A DNA stretch of 15,347 bases from Lentisphaerota bacterium (lineage in GTDB: Bacteria > Verrucomicrobiota > Kiritimatiellia > RFP12 > UBA1067), in NCBI GenBank assembly GCA_015061765.1, contig SUVZ01000042.1:1-15347 (forward strand), in the 5' to 3' direction. How positions within the stretch are numbered: the first letter of the stretch is position 1; each line of letters starts with the position of its first letter. The position numbers and the translations under genes were made by a program. Below, in pieces: positions 6,675 to 13,206 of the stretch. Below the pieces are notes generated by a model, which saw nothing but the letters and a program-made list of their open reading frames with translations, ran no database searches and was not told the DNA's origin.

Positions 6675-9600
6675 ATGAAAAGAAGCAGATTTTGCCTCGC
6701 GGCGATAGTGATGTACGCCGCCGTTGCGGCTGGCAGTTCGCTTGAGGAGGGTTTTCAAACCCCGCCTGATTCGGCGAAGCCCCGGACGTTCTATTTCCTA
6801 ATGAACGGAAACGTCACGAAGGAGGGAATCACATACGACCTCGAGGCGATGAAGGCGGCTGGGCTTGGCGGCATCCACGTCTTCGACGTCGGATGCTCGC
6901 TTCCCGTGGGACCGATCAAGTGGGGTTCGCCTGAATGGTTTGACATGCTGCGCCACCTGCACTCCGAATCAAAGCGCCTTGGGATGGAGCTGGGGCTGCA
7001 CATCTGTTCGGGCTGGTCGGCGTTCGGCGGGCCGTGGAACACGCCGGAGCGCGGCATGAAGGAGATTGTCTGGACGGAGACGCCATTCCGCGGGCCGGGG
7101 CGGTTCGACGAAACGCTGCCGCGAACGACGGATGACAACGGGTTCTACGAAGACATCGCCGTCCTGGCATACCCGATGCCAACGAAGGGCGCGTCGCTTT
7201 CCGCGCTCCGCGCCAAGACTGGCTACGAGCGGGGTCTCAACCTCAAGCGCGACTCGAAGGCGTGGCCCGATGAGGCTCTTGTGAAGAAGGGTGCCATCGT
7301 CGATCTAACCGGCAAGATGGCGTCGGATGGTCGTCTGGTTTGGGACGTGCCTGCAGGCGACTGGACGATTCTGCGTGTCGGTCACAGATGCACCGGACGT
7401 GAAAACGTGATGCCGACTGCGGGCGGCGCGGGGCCGGAGGTGGACAAATACAGCGCTGAGGCCGTCGATTTCTGCTTCAACGCCCACGTCGTGAAAATCT
7501 GTGAAGTGCTAGGAATCCGTCCGGGCGACGAACCCGCGAAATCCGGCACAGGTCTCACGACGATTCACGTGGACAGCTACGAGGCGAAGCGCCAGAACTG
7601 GACGCAGGGCCTCGAAAAGGCGTTTGAGCGGCGCTTCGGCTACTCGATCATCCCCTATCTGCCCGTCTTCGCGGGACGTGTCGTGGGATCGGCCGTGGAG
7701 AGCGAGCGCGTTCTGGAGGACTTCCGGCGGCTTCTGGCGGACCTGCTTGCCGAGAACTACATGGGACGAATCACGAAGCGTTGCCACGAATACGGATTGC
7801 TCGTTTCGCTTGAGCCCTACGGCTGGAGCAACGGCGACGACCTGCAATACGGGCAGTACGCCGACGTGCCTTTTTCGGAGTTCTGGGGAACGGCGGGAGC
7901 GGCGCCGCATGGTTTCGGAGGTTCGCAGAATGCGCGGCACGCGGCCAGTCTCTCGCATGTCTGGGGGCGGCGCTACACGGGCGCGGAGGCGTTCACGGCG
8001 GGGCCGCCGCGCTTCGGTCGCTGGCTTGGAACCCCCTTCGGCATGAAGAGTCAGGGCGACCAGGTCTATGCTGACGGCGTGAACCGGATTGTCTATCACC
8101 GCTTCACGCACCAGCCGTGGCCGGGGAACAAATACGTCCCCGGCTTCACCATGGGGCGCTGGGGAACTCATCTAGACCGCACCCAGACGTGGTGGCGGCA
8201 CGTTCCGGCGTGGTTCGCCTACCAGAGCCGCTGCCAGTGGATGCTTCAGGAGGGGCGCAACGTCGCCGACGCACTCTGCTGGGTTGGCGAAGAAGCCCCG
8301 AACGACGGCAAGATCGCGTCCCCGCTGCCGTCTGGATGGAACTACGACACCTGCGCGACGCGCGTCGTGGAAGAACTGACAGTGAAAGATGGGCGTCTCG
8401 TCACGCCCGGCGGTGCCGACTACGCCATGCTCGTGCTGCCCGCGAAGGACACGATGAGCGTCCGGCTTGTCGCGCGGATCGGAGAGCTTGCGGCGGCGGG
8501 GGCTAGAATCGTGGCGCCCTCGCGCCCGACGCGCGCGCCCGGCGCGGCGGCGCCGGGGCGCACGGCCTACGCGGCGCTCGTAGCCGAGGCCTGGGCGAAG
8601 GGCGTGATCGAATGTGCCGCCAAGGACGCTCCGGCGAAACTTGGCATCGCGAAGGATTTCGAGACGACGCGGGAAAAGGTTTCGTGGAACCACCGCCGCG
8701 GCGGAGAGGCCGACTGGTATTTCGTGGCGTGCGACAACGAATTCCCAATTTCGTTCGAGGTGTCGCTGCGCGAGACGGGGCGCGTTCCCGAAATCTGGAA
8801 CGCCGAAACGGGCGAACGAAGCGCCGCGCCGGTCTGGCGCATCGAGAATGGACGCACTGTCGTCGCGCTCGACTTTCCGCCCAGCGGTTCGATGTTCGTC
8901 ATGCTGCGCTCGCCTGTGGCGGAGGGCACCCGCCACGTCGTTAAGGCCGACTTCGATACGGCACCTCGCGAGCCGGACGAGTCGCACACGCTCGTCATCA
9001 AGCGCGCTCTCTGGGGCGTGTTCCCCGAGTCGCAGGTGCCGGGGCCGGGCATGCAGCCCAGCGCCGTCGTCGATGTCACCGAACGCCTGTCCTCGTTCAT
9101 CACGAACGGCGTCATCGACGTGCGCGTCGGCAACAAGCTCTTTGACGTCGATGTCCCGGGCAGGGAGAAGACAGCGCTCGTCACCTACGAATACGACTTC
9201 GTGCAGCACACCGCGCGCGTCTGGGATCGCGGGCGCTTCGCCGTGCCGGAATACGGCAGGCCGCAACCCCCGCCGGACCGGGAATGGCACGGCAGGCGCC
9301 TCCTCGCCTGGCGTCCGCTTTCCGGGGTTCTCACGTGGAGCGATGGCTCGAAGAGCGTTCTTCGGGCCGCGCCGCGCGCGCCGCTCGTCGTCGAAGGTCC
9401 GTGGGCCGTCTCATTCCCGGAAGGTGTGGACGCCTCGGCTTCGGTTGAGTTTCCCGTCCTCTCCCCCTGGAACGAGAGCAGCGTCCCCGGCATCCGCTAT
9501 TTCTCCGGAACAGCGACCTACCGCAAGACGATCGCGCTAGGCGATTGGCGGTCCAGTCATGACGGCGGCGTGCGCGTCATGCTCGATTTGGGCATCGTGC

Positions 9601-9986
9601 AGAACTTCGCCGTCGTGCGCGTGAACGGCACGGCGTTTCCCGTCCTTTGGAAGCCGCCGTATCGGCTCGACGTTACCGACGCCATCCCGGACGGCGCGGA
9701 GTCGTTCGACCTCGAGATCGACGTCACGAACCTCTGGCCCAACCGCCTCATCGGAGACGACATGCTTTGCAAGCCGGACTGCGAGTGGAAGTGCGTCCCG
9801 AAGGACGGACGCCTTGAATACGCCTTGAAGGAAATTCCCGAATGGGTGAAGGCAGGAAAAAAGTCGCCGTCGGGTCGCCATACTTTCACGACTTGGCGGC
9901 ACTGGTCGAAGGAGGACGACCTTCTGGCCTCCGGACTCCTCGGCCCCGTGCGTCTTCACTTCGGCGAAATCGTCGTGGAAGAATGA
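6675..9986 (+). CDS. Secreted GH106-type alpha-L-rhamnosidase
   Basis: This 1103-residue enzyme has a signal peptide (MKRSRFCLAAIVMYAAVAAG) and matches the GH106 family in length and sequence. The N-terminal block PPDSAKPRTFYFLMNGNVTK is followed by EGITYDLEAMKAAGLGGIHV, then CSGWSAFGGPWNTPERGMK, and further barrel motifs HVDSYEAKRQNWTQG (Glu303), SLEPYG (Glu380), PFSEFWG and GAEAFT, all acid-rich loops of this family. The C-terminal third looks like beta-sandwich carbohydrate-binding domains and ends with TWRHWSKEDDLLASGLLGPV. GH106 enzymes remove terminal L-rhamnose from pectic and other glycans, so the role is extracytoplasmic sugar release. The start follows AAGGTAAGG at a suitable distance. 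The family is secure; exact substrate and linkage are inferred. Confidence 0.85.
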   Translation: MKRSRFCLAAIVMYAAVAAGSSLEEGFQTPPDSAKPRTFYFLMNGNVTKEGITYDLEAMKAAGLGGIHVFDVGCSLPVGPIKWGSPEWFDMLRHLHSESKRLGMELGLHICSGWSAFGGPWNTPERGMKEIVWTETPFRGPGRFDETLPRTTDDNGFYEDIAVLAYPMPTKGASLSALRAKTGYERGLNLKRDSKAWPDEALVKKGAIVDLTGKMASDGRLVWDVPAGDWTILRVGHRCTGRENVMPTAGGAGPEVDKYSAEAVDFCFNAHVVKICEVLGIRPGDEPAKSGTGLTTIHVDSYEAKRQNWTQGLEKAFERRFGYSIIPYLPVFAGRVVGSAVESERVLEDFRRLLADLLAENYMGRITKRCHEYGLLVSLEPYGWSNGDDLQYGQYADVPFSEFWGTAGAAPHGFGGSQNARHAASLSHVWGRRYTGAEAFTAGPPRFGRWLGTPFGMKSQGDQVYADGVNRIVYHRFTHQPWPGNKYVPGFTMGRWGTHLDRTQTWWRHVPAWFAYQSRCQWMLQEGRNVADALCWVGEEAPNDGKIASPLPSGWNYDTCATRVVEELTVKDGRLVTPGGADYAMLVLPAKDTMSVRLVARIGELAAAGARIVAPSRPTRAPGAAAPGRTAYAALVAEAWAKGVIECAAKDAPAKLGIAKDFETTREKVSWNHRRGGEADWYFVACDNEFPISFEVSLRETGRVPEIWNAETGERSAAPVWRIENGRTVVALDFPPSGSMFVMLRSPVAEGTRHVVKADFDTAPREPDESHTLVIKRALWGVFPESQVPGPGMQPSAVVDVTERLSSFITNGVIDVRVGNKLFDVDVPGREKTALVTYEYDFVQHTARVWDRGRFAVPEYGRPQPPPDREWHGRRLLAWRPLSGVLTWSDGSKSVLRAAPRAPLVVEGPWAVSFPEGVDASASVEFPVLSPWNESSVPGIRYFSGTATYRKTIALGDWRSSHDGGVRVMLDLGIVQNFAVVRVNGTAFPVLWKPPYRLDVTDAIPDGAESFDLEIDVTNLWPNRLIGDDMLCKPDCEWKCVPKDGRLEYALKEIPEWVKAGKKSPSGRHTFTTWRHWSKEDDLLASGLLGPVRLHFGEIVVEE

Positions 9987-10110
9987 AACCGAATTATACG
10001 ATTTGCGGTCGACTTTGGCAAGCATGACAGGAGATGCAAGTTTCTTTAGTGCCGTGCGGCGATAGCATGAGTTCCGTGCACATTGGTTTGGCAGCTCCGA
10101 GCATTTGTAT

Positions 10111-10266
10111 TTGAGACGCTTCCCCGATAGGTTCGAAGGCGGCATCTCATCTCGTCCGTCAAAAGGCCGCAAATGCTTTACCGGCTGGAACTATTTCGAG
10201 AAGGATTCTCCGCTTGTGCCGTCGGGACTCGTCGGGCCGGTAGAGATCGACGAAAGAGAAAAGTAA
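10111..10266 (+). pseudogene. Remnant of a second GH106 C-terminus
   Basis: Reading in the frame that ends at TAA 10264-10266 gives RRFPDRFEGG, then RPSKGRKCFTGWNYFEKDSP and LVPSGLVGPVEIDEREK. This lines up with the last ~50 residues of the GH106 enzyme just upstream (KEIPEWVKAG, SPSGRHTFTTWRHWSKEDD, LLASGLLGPV). The frame is closed by TAG at 10063 and no start is available, so only the C-terminal tail of a former enzyme survives. It differs enough from the intact copy to be a separate paralogue rather than a recent partial duplication. Its stop overlaps the Shine-Dalgarno of the next gene. In the rest of the gap (9987-10110) I see no feature. Confidence 0.7.
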
Positions 10267-10276
10267 AGGAGGCGTT

Positions 10277-11503
10277 ATGATGAACAAATTGGCACTGACG
10301 ATATTAGTTGCGGCAAGTGCGCATCTAATGTCTACCGGTGGCGTGAAAACGAACGACTGGTCATGGGTGCGCGGAACGCACTACCGCATCAATGGCGACG
10401 CGGCGAAAACAGCGCGCGAGCTGGGCTACGGCAAGCGCGTGGGGCTCAATGCAGTCAGATTCTGGGTTTCTCAAGCCGACTTCAAGAGCAACCCCAAAGC
10501 CGCCGCAAACAAATATGTGACGTTCGTGCGACAGGCGTGGCAAGCCGGTTACTACTCCATGCCTATTCTTTTCAACGGCAACGGACTGGATCCTGCGATG
10601 CTCGAAGGCGATGCATGGGGTGAATGCGCCGAATACGCAAAGGCGGTAGTTGAAGCGCTCAAGGACGAGCCGGGGCTTCTCATGTGGGACGTGATGAACG
10701 AGCCGACATACAACAGATGGGTCGGCGAGGCACCGGATCAGGACGAAAAGAATCGGCGGCGGGGCAAGACATTCGAATTCATACGTAGGGCTTGTGCGCT
10801 TGTCAAGAAGCTTGATCCCGCTTCACCGGTTACGCTCGGTTGCGCAAGTGCGGATGAGGCGGACCGGACGGCGGACTGTGTGGATGTCCTTTCCTTTCAC
10901 GACTACTCGTCCACGCGTGGTGAGGTGGAGGCGAACTACGCAAGGATGGATATGATCGGAAGAAAAACCGGCAAGTGCGTCATACAGAGTGAGACGGGCT
11001 GCACGGCATACGGCAACGGCTACGACATGGCGATGGAGGCGTGCGAACGCCACAAGTTCGGGTGGTTCTTCTTCAACCTGATCATTCACGGCTACACCGA
11101 GACGTTCCACGGCGTGTTCTATGCGGACGGAACGGTGCGCGACCCTGCGGCAATTGCGGCGATGATGGGCTGCTACCGTTGCCGCGACCTCGAAACGATG
11201 ATTCCCGCCCAACCGTTCAAGCCGGGCGAGGAGGAGCGGCTCGTGGCGATTATCGGCAATCTGCGCAAGGCGATGGAAGGCGACATGACGCAGCCAAAGC
11301 CGCGCGCGCACCTTTTCGAGGAGATGGAACGCGCCGCCAACTACCTCGAATGCTGCGAGATGGTGTCGATGAACGTCCCGCCCACGGCCAAGATCTTCGC
11401 CTGGCGCAAAAACTCCGAGCCGCCGATGGACGAAGTTCTGCGCTTCGCCCGCGCCCTTGCGGACAAACTCGAATCGAAACTCCCGAAAAAGGAGGCGCCG
11501 TGA
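10277..11503 (+). CDS. Secreted GH5-like glycoside hydrolase
   Basis: The 408-residue product has a signal peptide (MMNKLALTILVAASAHLMS) and a TIM-barrel glycosidase of the GH5/cellulase clan. Glu142 in MWDVMNEP is the expected acid/base and Glu239 in CVIQSETGC the expected nucleophile, 97 residues apart as usual for GH5. SFHDY between them fits the conserved His/Tyr of the family. It probably cleaves beta-linked glucan, mannan or a related backbone outside the cytoplasm; the substrate cannot be read. AAGGAGG at 10265-10271 supports ATG 10277; a second ATG follows directly. Its TGA overlaps the start of the next gene, so the two are translationally coupled. No carbohydrate-binding module is seen. 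Confidence 0.78.
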   Translation: MMNKLALTILVAASAHLMSTGGVKTNDWSWVRGTHYRINGDAAKTARELGYGKRVGLNAVRFWVSQADFKSNPKAAANKYVTFVRQAWQAGYYSMPILFNGNGLDPAMLEGDAWGECAEYAKAVVEALKDEPGLLMWDVMNEPTYNRWVGEAPDQDEKNRRRGKTFEFIRRACALVKKLDPASPVTLGCASADEADRTADCVDVLSFHDYSSTRGEVEANYARMDMIGRKTGKCVIQSETGCTAYGNGYDMAMEACERHKFGWFFFNLIIHGYTETFHGVFYADGTVRDPAAIAAMMGCYRCRDLETMIPAQPFKPGEEERLVAIIGNLRKAMEGDMTQPKPRAHLFEEMERAANYLECCEMVSMNVPPTAKIFAWRKNSEPPMDEVLRFARALADKLESKLPKKEAP

Positions 11504-11766
11504 CGCGCCGCGAATTTATAGCCGGAGCCGGCGTTCTGTTGGCGGGAGGACTGTTCTCACGCGGAGACGCGGAGACGCGGAGCCGCTCGAACAGCCTTTG
11601 CGTCTCTGCGCCTCTGCGCGAGAAACACCTCCGCCTCGGCGTGCAGTTGCATGGAATACGCGGCGTGTGCGCGAAGGATGTACGGGGGACGCTCACCTTC
11701 GCGGTTCGCCCTTTGACCTCGCTCGGCACATCCGGCAAGGCAATAGCGACGGAGTTCAAGGTGTAG
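11500..11766 (+). pseudogene. Tat-signal sugar phosphate isomerase/epimerase-like gene, truncated and carrying a palindromic insertion
   Basis: GTG 11500 overlaps the upstream TGA and has AAGGAGG (11488-11494) five bases ahead, so it is a real start. The product begins TRREFIAGAGVLLAGGLFS, a twin-arginine signal, and later has LRLGVQLHGIRGVCAKDVRG, which resembles the first strand of the xylose-isomerase-like TIM-barrel (sugar phosphate isomerase/epimerase) proteins. Between them lie ~24 residues encoded by a 71-bp inverted repeat. After residue ~66 the similarity stops, and a stop follows at codon 89, far short of the ~270-300 residues usual for the family; the end (LTSLGTSGKAIATEFKV) looks like the tail of some other protein joined by deletion. 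The family assignment rests on a short segment. Confidence 0.55.
11554..11624. repeat. 71-bp palindromic element with 8-bp internal periodicity
   Basis: Arms 11554-11582 and 11596-11624 are inverted repeats: of 29 paired positions 23 are Watson-Crick, 4 are G-U and 2 mismatch. Each arm is built from an 8-bp unit (CGCGGAGA three times on the left, GCGTCTCT-like on the right). It lies in frame inside the Tat-signal gene between the signal and the start of the enzyme domain, without stops. The form suggests a REP- or MITE-like dispersed palindrome. Confidence 0.7.
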
Positions 11767-11821
11767 GCGAAACTATGATACGCGGCGCGAAAGTTTCAGT
11801 CGGTTTCAGCCTCTGGCGCGG
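11766..11821. repeat. Copy A of a 56-bp repeat at the downstream end of hicBA
   Basis: Ungapped alignment with 12471-12526 gives 43 of 56 identical bases, with shared cores ATGAT, GCGGCGCG and CGGTTTCAGCC. It begins on the last base of the Tat-gene stop and ends 11 bases before the hicA stop. It lies downstream (on the minus strand) of hicA, just as copy B lies downstream of the yoeB module. Confidence 0.5.
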
Positions 11822-11831
11822 ATGGTGGGGC

Positions 11832-12032
11832 TCATCTCGGCGGGGGCAGACCCGCCAGCCTGAAAATCGACAGCAACGTGCCCTGCGGCAATGGATTGTT
11901 TCCGTGGTGAGGTACGGGAACAGACCGACCATTGGCGTTTGTCCAGATGAAATGACTGCCGCTGGTGCGATCGTGCCGAAAGTTGGCTGCCTTCAGGATG
12001 CGTTCCACCTGTCTGTGGGTCAGGGGTTTCAT
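11832..12032 (-). CDS. hicA: HicA-type mRNA interferase toxin
   Basis: The 66-residue protein matches HicA, a small double-stranded-RNA-binding-fold toxin that cleaves mRNA. The catalytic histidine lies in the family motif GSHFIW (His27), and the C-terminal half PHHGNNPLPQGTLLSIFRLAGLP corresponds to the usual (H)GN..L..GTL..I...AG pattern. Length and residues look intact, so the toxin is probably active. Its ATG overlaps the antitoxin TGA (ATGA), with AGAAGG about seven bases upstream, so it is translationally coupled to the antitoxin gene. Confidence 0.85.
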   Translation of the reverse strand: MKPLTHRQVERILKAANFRHDRTSGSHFIWTNANGRSVPVPHHGNNPLPQGTLLSIFRLAGLPPPR

Positions 12033-12391
12033 CGGGCGACCTTCTCGCCAAGACCGAAAAGCATGCCGTCCGTAACCTCGACAAGATACCGGCGGAGTTC
12101 AGCTTCGCTTCCGCCCTCCGTGAAGCATTCGGGATGTCCGCGCACTTCCGCCAGGTACCGGTCTCCCTCCTGTGTGACATCGGCCACGAAATGCTCTCCC
12201 TGCGTGTCGAACTCAATGACCGGCGGCATGGTGCGCACAGTGTCGCCCCACGGGTTGCCGCGCGTGGACACGACGAACACAAGCGTTTTCGCAAGTGCAT
12301 CATCAAGGCTCATACCGTACCGATGCAACTTTCGGTCAGCGCGGCGGGCAAGGTCGCGGTCAAGGGTGAAAGTTCTTTCAAGAGTTTGCAT
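12029..12391 (-). CDS. hicB: HicB-type antitoxin with N-terminal RelB/DinJ-like domain
   Basis: The 120-residue protein has two parts. Residues ~1-50 (LDRDLARRADRKLHRYGMSL, then DDALAKTLVFVVSTRGNPW) look like the ribbon-helix-helix of RelB/DinJ antitoxins. Residues ~55-115 (YLAEVRGHPECFTEGGSEAEL) look like the HicB fold that covers HicA. In standard HicB the DNA-binding part is C-terminal, so the order is reversed here. It should bind and neutralise HicA and repress its own promoter. The start ATG 12391 is chosen over ATG 12400 because the latter lies inside the TATAAT box; transcription from that box would begin almost at 12391, giving a leaderless mRNA. Confidence 0.75.
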   Translation of the reverse strand: MQTLERTFTLDRDLARRADRKLHRYGMSLDDALAKTLVFVVSTRGNPWGDTVRTMPPVIEFDTQGEHFVADVTQEGDRYLAEVRGHPECFTEGGSEAELRRYLVEVTDGMLFGLGEKVAR

Positions 12392-12398
12392 GGCGCGC

Positions 12399-12407
12399 AT
12401 TATACCA
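12399..12407 (-). promoter_or_regulatory. hicBA promoter, extended -10, likely leaderless
   Basis: On the minus strand TGGTATAAT is a perfect extended -10 (TATAAT 12404-12399). It ends eight bases before ATG 12391, so the start codon falls at the expected first transcribed base. No Shine-Dalgarno can exist in such a transcript. No -35 is evident, as is common for extended -10 promoters. Confidence 0.6.
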
Positions 12408-12470
12408 AAAATCGACGGTGGGCGGATGATTCAATTTGAAAATCGTAAAAATCAGGAGGAAGCGAAAGGA

Positions 12471-12526
12471 AGCGGAACGATGATGTGCGGCGCGGGAGAG
12501 TCAGGCGGTTTCAGCCGCAGTCGCGG
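12471..12526. repeat. Copy B of the 56-bp repeat downstream of the yoeB module
   Basis: This is the partner of 11766-11821 at 77% identity without gaps. It starts between the hicBA promoter and the end of the yoeB reading frame, ending 26 bases from the ancestral yoeB stop. Substitutions do not favour third codon positions, so it is conserved as DNA or RNA rather than as protein. The rest of this 160-base spacer shows only the hicBA promoter. Confidence 0.5.
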
Positions 12527-12551
12527 CGTCGTTGCCGTGTCAGGGCAGGTG

Positions 12552-12809
12552 TCACTCGTAATGACCCATGCAGGAAGATATTACGATGTCGCCGTCGCTG
12601 ATCTTGAATATGAGACGGTTCCGCTCGTCAATCCGGACGCTCCATCATCCAGAGCGGTCATTCTTGAGAGGTTCCGGTTTCCCTATGCAAGAATAGCCGT
12701 TTCTGTCGATGCTTTTGATGAGGAGACATATTCTCTTGTGTGTCTTCCTGTCCCGTTCAGACCAGGATTCCAACTGCTCCCATGCAAGATCAGACCAGAG
12801 CTTTCGCAC
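12552..12809 (-). pseudogene. yoeB: YoeB/Txe toxin interrupted by a single in-frame TGA
   Basis: The frame begins at GTG 12809, with AGGAGG (12822-12817) seven bases upstream, and shows the YoeB pattern: LWSDLAWEQLESW, then GKPEPLKNDRSG. At codon 55 TGA (12647-12645) replaces the residue before the conserved WSVRI. Past it the frame continues WSVRIDERNRLIF to CMGHYE and a second TGA at 12554, for a total of 85 codons, against about 84 in E. coli YoeB. The catalytic set Glu46, Arg65, His83 and Tyr84 falls at exactly the E. coli positions. YoeB cuts mRNA in the ribosomal A site; the 54-residue product lacks Arg65 and His83 and should be inactive. A recent nonsense mutation or a sequencing error are the main readings. 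It overlaps the antitoxin gene by 20 bases. Confidence 0.8.
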
Positions 12810-13107
12810 GGCGCGTCCTCCTGTGCGACGAAACACGTCCAACGTCTTCGTCGTCGATATCGCCCGGAAGCTCGTGGTAGCTGTAGTTCCTTCTTCCGTT
12901 GTCGAAGTCTCTCATCGCCTGCTGGATTCTTGCAGGACTTGCAAGCGAATCGTCGGGGATGCGAACCTCAAAAGGGATGCCTCTATGCACAATCAGTTGG
13001 CGAATGAATATGCCGAGCGCGGAAGACATGCTCATTCCGATGCGGTCAAGAATGTAGTCCGCCTCGGTCTTGAGGTCGTCTTCAATGCGAAAACTTATTT
13101 GTGTCAT
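12790..13107 (-). CDS. RelB/DinJ-family antitoxin
   Basis: The 105-residue protein starts MTQISFRIEDDLKTEADYIL, then DRIGMSMSSALGIFIRQLIV and HRGIPFEV, the ribbon-helix-helix of RelB/DinJ antitoxins, followed by a longer charged C-terminal region that would wrap the toxin. It is the antitoxin of the overlapping YoeB-type toxin. GAGGAG (13121-13116) lies eight bases before ATG 13107, and a perfect extended -10 with a candidate operator lies upstream. It appears intact although its toxin partner carries a nonsense codon. The C-terminal ~20 residues are Arg-rich, and their coding region contains the toxin's Shine-Dalgarno and start. Confidence 0.82.
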   Translation of the reverse strand: MTQISFRIEDDLKTEADYILDRIGMSMSSALGIFIRQLIVHRGIPFEVRIPDDSLASPARIQQAMRDFDNGRRNYSYHELPGDIDDEDVGRVSSHRRTRRAKALV

Positions 13108-13134
13108 TTCCTATTCTCCTCTTTGATGGTGCAT

Positions 13135-13143
13135 ATTATATCA
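13135..13143 (-). promoter_or_regulatory. Antitoxin-toxin promoter
   Basis: On the minus strand TGATATAAT is a perfect extended -10 (TATAAT 13140-13135). TTGCTC (13164-13159) with an 18-base spacer is a fair -35. Transcription would start near 13128, leaving room for the GAGGAG ribosome site. Confidence 0.6.
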
Positions 13144-13159
13144 CATTTTGCTTTTCATG

Positions 13160-13174
13160 AGCAAGCATGTTGCT
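13160..13174. promoter_or_regulatory. Palindrome over the -35, candidate antitoxin operator
   Basis: AGCAAGCATGTTGCT has perfect 5-bp inverted arms (AGCAA/TTGCT) around GCATG and covers the -35 of the antitoxin promoter. RelB/DinJ-type antitoxins repress their own promoter through such short palindromes, so this is a plausible operator; binding is inferred. Confidence 0.4.
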
Positions 13175-13194
13175 ATACCAGTGCACTATCCGGG

Positions 13195-13203
13195 TAGTAT
13201 AAC
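13195..13203 (+). promoter_or_regulatory. -10 box of the LamG-phosphatase gene
   Basis: TAGTATAAC resembles the -10 of the isomerase operon (TAGTATAAT). No good -35 at proper spacing is seen. Transcription would begin near 13210, some 32 bases before ATG 13242. Confidence 0.4.
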
Positions 13204-13206
13204 GCT

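Noticed and set aside
8172..9290. 372-residue open frame on the minus strand inside the GH106 gene
   Set aside because: It is opposite a well-recognised GH106 sequence, Arg-rich and without motifs; a codon-bias shadow.
11766..12526. Integron attC sites at the ends of the two toxin-antitoxin modules
   Set aside because: No RYYYAAC or GTTRRRY core boxes and no clear attC fold were found in either copy, and no integrase lies in the window. The shared repeat is reported, but without this identity.
12645..12809. TGA as a sense codon (code change) to explain the broken yoeB
   Set aside because: prmC, araC, the GH5 gene, hicB and the EEP gene all end at TGA at family-appropriate lengths, so TGA is a stop here.
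11457..13007. 516-residue open frame on the plus strand over the toxin-antitoxin region
   Set aside because: It is antisense to hicBA, yoeB and the antitoxin, all of which have recognisable families and start signals. Its residues are Arg/Ser-rich with no motif, as expected of a GC-rich shadow frame.
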